Shown: in pieces, positions 62,993-64,000 of the stretch | Layout of the letters: each line of letters opens with the position of its first letter | How positions within the stretch are numbered: the first letter of the stretch is position 1 | DNA from: Thermanaerosceptrum fracticalcis | Lineage (GTDB): Bacteria > Bacillota > Peptococcia > DRI-13 | DNA length: 64,000 bases | Assembly: GCF_000746025.2 (NCBI RefSeq) | Contig: NZ_CP045798.1 | Span: 1,412,501-1,476,500, forward strand | Reading direction: 5' to 3' | Notes under the pieces: model-generated | Told to the model about the DNA's origin: nothing | Databases searched by the model: none | The model's input: the letters and a program-made list of their open reading frames with translations, nothing else | Made by a program: the position numbers and the translations under genes

Positions 62993-64000
62993 TCAAAATG
63001 GTTCCTCATTCAGCACTTTTTGCAGGACTTTACCCAGGGTTTTTACTTCATAGGGCTTGGCAACAACACCATGAAAGCCGTATCGTTTATGATCAGCCAG
63101 AACAGGATCGTTGCTATAACCACTGGCAACTATGGCTTTGATGGTAGGATCAATTTGACGTATTTTTTCAATCACATCTCTTCCTCCCATACCTCCCCGG
63201 ATGGTTAAATCCATAATCACACAGGCAAATGGTGTCCCCGCTTCTTTGGCTTCCTGGAACATGGCTAAAGCTTCCCTGCCGTTACCGGCAAACCTGGCCT
63301 CATAGCCCAGCAGTTGAAGCATCTCCGCCGCAATGTTCACAATGGCGGGGTCATCTTCCATAACCAGAACTGTACCTTTTCCCAGTAGCAGTTCTTCTTC
63401 TTCCATCTCAGGGTTCGCATTTTTCCCCAAAGATGCCGGCAAGTATATGTGAAACGTCGTCCCCCGGCCAACTTCAGATTCGACACTAATGTGTCCCTCG
63501 TGTTTTTTAATAATAGAGTAAGAAGTTGCCAGCCCGAGGCCACTTCCTTTTTGTTTGGTTGTAAAATATGGGTCAAAGATCTTGTGCAGGTATTCCCTGC
63601 CTATGCCAATACCCTGGTCTTCAATAGAGATTTTTACATAATTTCTCTGGCAAAGGGATATACCTACCGCCGCTGTCTCCTCCCTGCCATGGGAGATATT
63701 CTCCGTTTTGACCTGGATAACACCACCGGAAGGCATAGCCTGCACAGCGTTAATTACTAGATTATAAATCACCTGGCTCATTTGATTCTCATCTATCTCC
63801 ACCAGCCACAGGTCATCGGGCAGGGTAAATTCCGCTAAGACATTGGAGCCGCGCAGCGCAAAGACAACGGTCTCTCTAAGAAAATCCCCTAAAGATACCG
63901 TCTTTTTCACAGGCGCTCCCCCTTTAGCCAAAGTTAGAAGCTGCTGGGTAAGTTCTTTGGCCTGCAGTGTCGCTTTCTTTATTTCCTCCAGTTTCCTATA
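62993..64000 (-). CDS. Hybrid histidine kinase, C-terminal part (HATPase plus receiver)
   Basis: The frame enters from the right edge without a start, giving 335 residues. It begins in the dimerisation helix after the phosphoacceptor site (KLEEIKKATLQAKELTQQLL). The HATPase domain follows (QVIYNLVINAVQAMPSGG, EDQGIGIGREYLHKIFDPYFTTKQKGSGLGLATSYSIIKKHEG). A C-terminal receiver ends the protein (VLVMEDDPAIV, phosphoacceptor Asp in CVIMDLTIRGGMGG, Lys in VVAKPYE). The type resembles PAS-containing NtrB-like hybrid kinases with a terminal REC. The input domains lie outside the window. Confidence 0.9.
   Translation of the reverse strand, partial: YRKLEEIKKATLQAKELTQQLLTLAKGGAPVKKTVSLGDFLRETVVFALRGSNVLAEFTLPDDLWLVEIDENQMSQVIYNLVINAVQAMPSGGVIQVKTENISHGREETAAVGISLCQRNYVKISIEDQGIGIGREYLHKIFDPYFTTKQKGSGLGLATSYSIIKKHEGHISVESEVGRGTTFHIYLPASLGKNANPEMEEEELLLGKGTVLVMEDDPAIVNIAAEMLQLLGYEARFAGNGREALAMFQEAKEAGTPFACVIMDLTIRGGMGGRDVIEKIRQIDPTIKAIVASGYSNDPVLADHKRYGFHGVVAKPYEVKTLGKVLQKVLNEEPF

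Overview
The window looks like the chromosome of a spore-forming, chemotactic, anaerobic Firmicute of the class Clostridia, Peptococcaceae/Desulfotomaculum-like. The pointers are spoIIP, a YjcZ-type spore peptide, Gram-positive gene orders (comEA-comEC, yhbY-proB-proA, nadD-yqeK-rsfS, rpsT next to holA), a CIRCE/HrcA heat-shock operon, a SAM-I riboswitch, and an oxygen-sensitive glycyl radical enzyme. A group III (archaeal-like) chaperonin inside the dnaK operon is known mainly from this part of the Clostridia. The species cannot be named from the sequence alone. Most genes are on the minus strand.

Layout. 1-12.1 kb: the CIRCE-controlled operon hrcA, group III chaperonin, grpE, dnaK, dnaJ, continuing into prmA, rsmE, mtaB, hinT, rpsU and yqeY. 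It is followed by a separately placed lytic transglycosylase (+) and the start of a ClpP-class/NfeD protease cut by the left edge. 12.3-17.4 kb: hemW, lepA, murJ and a small membrane-anchored protein. 17.4-23.2 kb: a complete 4-hydroxyphenylacetate decarboxylase (p-cresol-forming) locus, hpdB-hpdC-MFS transporter-hpdA. 23.2-27.0 kb: a three-gene signalling operon directly upstream of it (PocR/LuxR regulator, membrane histidine kinase, REC-HD-GYP response regulator). 27.1-39.7 kb: spoIIP, a holin-like membrane protein, rpsT, holA, a PBP5-like carboxypeptidase, a diguanylate cyclase, comEC/comEA, an alpha/beta hydrolase, an hsdM remnant and leuS. 40-44 kb: a chemoreceptor, a YjcZ peptide, a membrane protein, a wrecked IS3 element and tRNA-Ala with a duplicated 3' end. 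44-50 kb: rsfS/yqeK/RRM protein/nadD and yhbY/proB/proA. 50-59.5 kb: a MacAB-like exporter, PspC, an MBL hydrolase, an IS110 element with a frameshift, and the metQNI methionine importer under a SAM-I riboswitch. 59.5-64 kb: a CESA-like glycosyltransferase, a second chemoreceptor and a truncated hybrid histidine kinase.

The two most notable things are these. (i) At least seven intergenic stretches are built from degenerate 7-bp tandem repeats of several sequence families. Some start inside the stop codon of the preceding gene, and one sits between dnaK and dnaJ. (ii) The p-cresol locus carries its own MFS transporter and lies next to a dedicated-looking sensory operon. In HpdB every active-site residue known from the Clostridioides difficile enzyme is found at a constant offset of +6, so the substrate prediction is unusually firm.
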